Shown: positions 7,693 through 9,053 of the stretch, in pieces
Numbering within the stretch: position 1 is the first letter of the stretch
Layout of the letters: every line of letters begins with the position of its first letter
Assembly (NCBI GenBank): GCA_002898975.1
Contig: BEID01000027.1
Location: 1 to 9,053, forward strand
DNA from: a bacterium HR27
GTDB lineage: Bacteria; Chloroflexota; Chloroflexia; Thermomicrobiales; Thermomicrobiaceae
Length of the DNA stretch: 9,053 nt
Direction: 5' to 3'
Made by a program: the position numbers and the translations under genes
The notes under the pieces: model-generated
Database searches by the model: none
Seen by the model: only the letters and a program-made list of their open reading frames with translations
Told to the model about the DNA's origin: nothing

Positions 7693-7718
7693 CGCTCACG
7701 TGCTCGGGCGCGGATACT
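7689..7718 (+). promoter_or_regulatory. Candidate sigma-70-type promoter of the enoyl-ACP-reductase-like gene
   Basis: TTGACG (7689-7694, five of six matches to TTGACA) and GATACT (7713-7718, four of six matches to TATAAT) are separated by 18 bases. The -35 box includes the TGA stop codon of the kinase gene. The predicted start is near 7725, about 32 bases before the chosen ATG, so the reductase gene can be expressed independently of the kinase gene. This also argues against the in-frame ATG at 7727 as the start. Confidence 0.45.
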
Positions 7719-7756
7719 GCAGCTGGATGGACGGTGGTGTGGGAACGGGAAAGGGT

Positions 7757-8551
7757 ATGATGGCGAACGAGGGGTTTACCGGTTACTGGGCGGTCATCTT
7801 GGGAGCGTCGAGCGGGTTCGGAGCCGCGACCGCGCGGGAACTCGCGCGGGCCGGTATGCATATTTGCGGTGTGCACCTCGACCGGCGCGCGACACTACCG
7901 ATGGCCGAGGCGGTCAAGGCGGACGTTGAGGCGGCGGGTGTGGAGGCGCTGTTCGTCAATGCCAATGCTGCGGACGCCGAGACGCGCCAGCAGGTCACGA
8001 CCGCGCTCCGCGAGCGTGGTGCACGGGTGCGGGTGCTCATGCACTCGCTCGCCTTCGGGACACTGCGGCCCTATATCGATGAGGACGCTTCGCAAGAGGT
8101 GACGCAGAAGCAGCTGGAAATGACGCTCGACGTGATGGCGAACTCGCTGGTCTACTGGACGCAGGACCTCTTCCATGCCGGCTTGTTCGAGCGCGATGCG
8201 CGCATCTTCGCCATGACGAGCGAGGGATCGACACGGGTCTGGCGTGGTTACGGGCCGGTCTCGGCAGCGAAAGCTGCACTGGAGTCGCATGTCCGGCAGC
8301 TCGCAGTCGAACTGGCGAGGTACGGAATTACGGTCAACGCGATCCAGGCTGGTGTGACACCCACCCCGGCCCAGGCAAAGATCCCCGGAGCGGAGGAGAT
8401 GCTCCGCGAGGCGGAGCGTCGCAATCCCAGCGGCCGACTCACCTCTCCGGAGGATATCGCCAGGGCGATCCGGGCGCTCAGCGCTCCCGGGCTGCTGTGG
8501 ATCACTGGTAACGTCATCAAAGTCGATGGCGGTGAGTCTCTCGTCCCGTAG
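7757..8551 (+). CDS. Enoyl-ACP-reductase-type SDR oxidoreductase (FabL/FabI-like)
   Basis: The protein has 264 residues. A Rossmann nucleotide-binding motif GASSGFG is at 16-22, followed by HSLAFG (96-101), which matches the HS(I/L)AF motif of enoyl-ACP reductases. The active-site pattern is Y-x6-K (Tyr165, Lys172) rather than the Y-x3-K of ordinary SDRs; Y-x6-K marks enoyl-ACP reductases. The C-terminal VDGG (257-260) is usual for SDRs. The glycine motif and the Ser, not Tyr, ten residues before Tyr165 look more like FabL than classical FabI. It would reduce the trans-2 double bond of enoyl-ACP with NAD(P)H in the last step of fatty acid elongation. The start is either 7757 or the adjacent ATG at 7760, preceded by GGGAAAGGG (7747-7755); 7760 has the better spacing. 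The gene has its own promoter-like sequence and ends 6 bases from a convergent peptidase gene. A different substrate within the SDR family cannot be excluded. Confidence 0.85.
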   Translation: MMANEGFTGYWAVILGASSGFGAATARELARAGMHICGVHLDRRATLPMAEAVKADVEAAGVEALFVNANAADAETRQQVTTALRERGARVRVLMHSLAFGTLRPYIDEDASQEVTQKQLEMTLDVMANSLVYWTQDLFHAGLFERDARIFAMTSEGSTRVWRGYGPVSAAKAALESHVRQLAVELARYGITVNAIQAGVTPTPAQAKIPGAEEMLREAERRNPSGRLTSPEDIARAIRALSAPGLLWITGNVIKVDGGESLVP

Positions 8552-8557
8552 CTGGTC

Positions 8558-9053
8558 TCACTGCTCGACCGGCCCTTCGTAAACCAGCTGCTCGAGCAAG
8601 AGGAGCGTCGCTTCGGCGTCGGACAGGTCGACAGCTTCGAACGGCGCGTGCGTGTGTCGTGCTCCAACGGCGAGGAGTGCGGTCGGAATGCCCTGCCGGA
8701 TGAGGGCAGCACCGTCGCTCCCGTACCGCTCGAAGACCACGTGCTGCACCGGGATACCGGCGTGGTCGGCGAGTTCAGCCAGCCGCCACAGGAGTCGCTG
8801 GTCGTAGTGCGTCGCGGAGTCCTTGTGTACGAGTTGCGGGCCGCCCCCGAGCATGGCGGGCATCCATTGCTCGCCGACCGTCGGCAGGTCGCCGACCAGT
8901 CCGACGTCGAGAGCGATCGCCCAGTCGACGTCGAGGTCCGCGCGCAACGAGCTCGCGCCGAGCAAGCCGTTCTCCTCCTGAACCGTGGCTGCGAAGTAGA
9001 GTGCGCAGTTGAGCTGCTGCGTGTCGATCTGGCGCACGAGGAGAGTCATTAGC
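8558..9053 (-). CDS. M42 family metallo-aminopeptidase, C-terminal part (5' end beyond window)
   Basis: The frame is open to the right edge; about 164 residues are seen, roughly the second half of a normal M42 protein of about 350. An ATG at 9047-9049 lies inside the conserved domain and is not the true start. Numbering from that Met, visible motifs are TVQEENGLLGA (Glu25 as probable general base, Glu26 as metal ligand), ALDVG (Asp48, metal ligand), GGGPQLVHKD, GSDGAALI and RHTHAPFE (His134, metal ligand), ending in VDLSDAEATL. These are standard landmarks of the glutamyl-aminopeptidase/PepA-like M42 group, which form large tetrahedral shells and trim peptides in the cytoplasm using two zinc or cobalt ions. 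The remaining metal ligands should be encoded beyond the edge. It converges on the reductase gene. Family is clear; residue preference is not. Confidence 0.9.
   Translation of the reverse strand, partial: LMTLLVRQIDTQQLNCALYFAATVQEENGLLGASSLRADLDVDWAIALDVGLVGDLPTVGEQWMPAMLGGGPQLVHKDSATHYDQRLLWRLAELADHAGIPVQHVVFERYGSDGAALIRQGIPTALLAVGARHTHAPFEAVDLSDAEATLLLLEQLVYEGPVEQ

Noticed and set aside
7445..7756. Upstream in-frame extension of the SDR gene, including the ATG at 7727
   Set aside because: The extension overlaps the kinase gene in another frame. The ATG at 7727 lies almost at the predicted transcript start and has no ribosome site.
8532..8561. GTGAG/CTCAC inverted repeat around the reductase and M42 stop codons as a terminator
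   Set aside because: A 5-base stem with a loop of about 20 bases and no U-tract is not convincing.

Overview
The window is 9,053 bases of dense, very GC-rich bacterial DNA with strong G/C preference at codon third positions. It holds seven protein genes, two of them cut by the window edges. It contains no RNA genes, insertion sequences, CRISPR arrays or obvious repeats, and no gap longer than about 80 bases lies between genes. The style (GC-rich coding, a HerA/Mre11-type repair pair, a PdtaS-type sensor kinase, S9 and M42 peptidases) fits a thermophilic Chloroflexota bacterium such as a member of Thermomicrobia. That placement is an inference from gene content, not a search result.

Layout, left to right. 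(1) The C-terminal part of a membrane-anchored protein with an extracytoplasmic beta-rich region (+), ending at 1003. (2) Four bases later, an S9 family acyl-peptide-hydrolase-like oligopeptidase (+, 1008-2987). (3) Converging on it with overlapping stop codons, a two-gene minus-strand operon: a HerA-type DNA-translocating ATPase (5900 down to 4266), then an SbcD/Mre11-type nuclease (4252 down to 2984). (4) Divergent from the operon, a cytoplasmic sensor histidine kinase with two GAF domains and a HisKA_2/HATPase core (+, 5983-7692). (5) An enoyl-ACP-reductase-type SDR protein (+, 7757-8551), probably with its own promoter. (6) Converging on it 6 bases away, the C-terminal part of an M42 family metallo-aminopeptidase (-, 8558 to the right edge).

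How the genes work together. The clearest functional unit is the HerA plus Mre11/SbcD pair, expected to act in end resection during double-strand-break repair. Neither Rad50/SbcC nor NurA, the usual partners, adjoins it: the flanking genes are unrelated and point the other way. The sensor kinase belongs to the family that signals to ANTAR RNA-binding regulators, but no response regulator is present here, so it is an orphan within this view. The two peptidases and the fatty-acid-type reductase look like housekeeping metabolism.

The 82-base gap between the HerA gene and the kinase gene carries two overlapping, oppositely directed promoter-like elements. A further promoter-like pair spans the stop codon of the kinase gene. 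I see no convincing evidence of an entirely new system. The most notable points are the compact HerA-Mre11 operon without its usual partners and the way regulatory signals are packed into gene ends.
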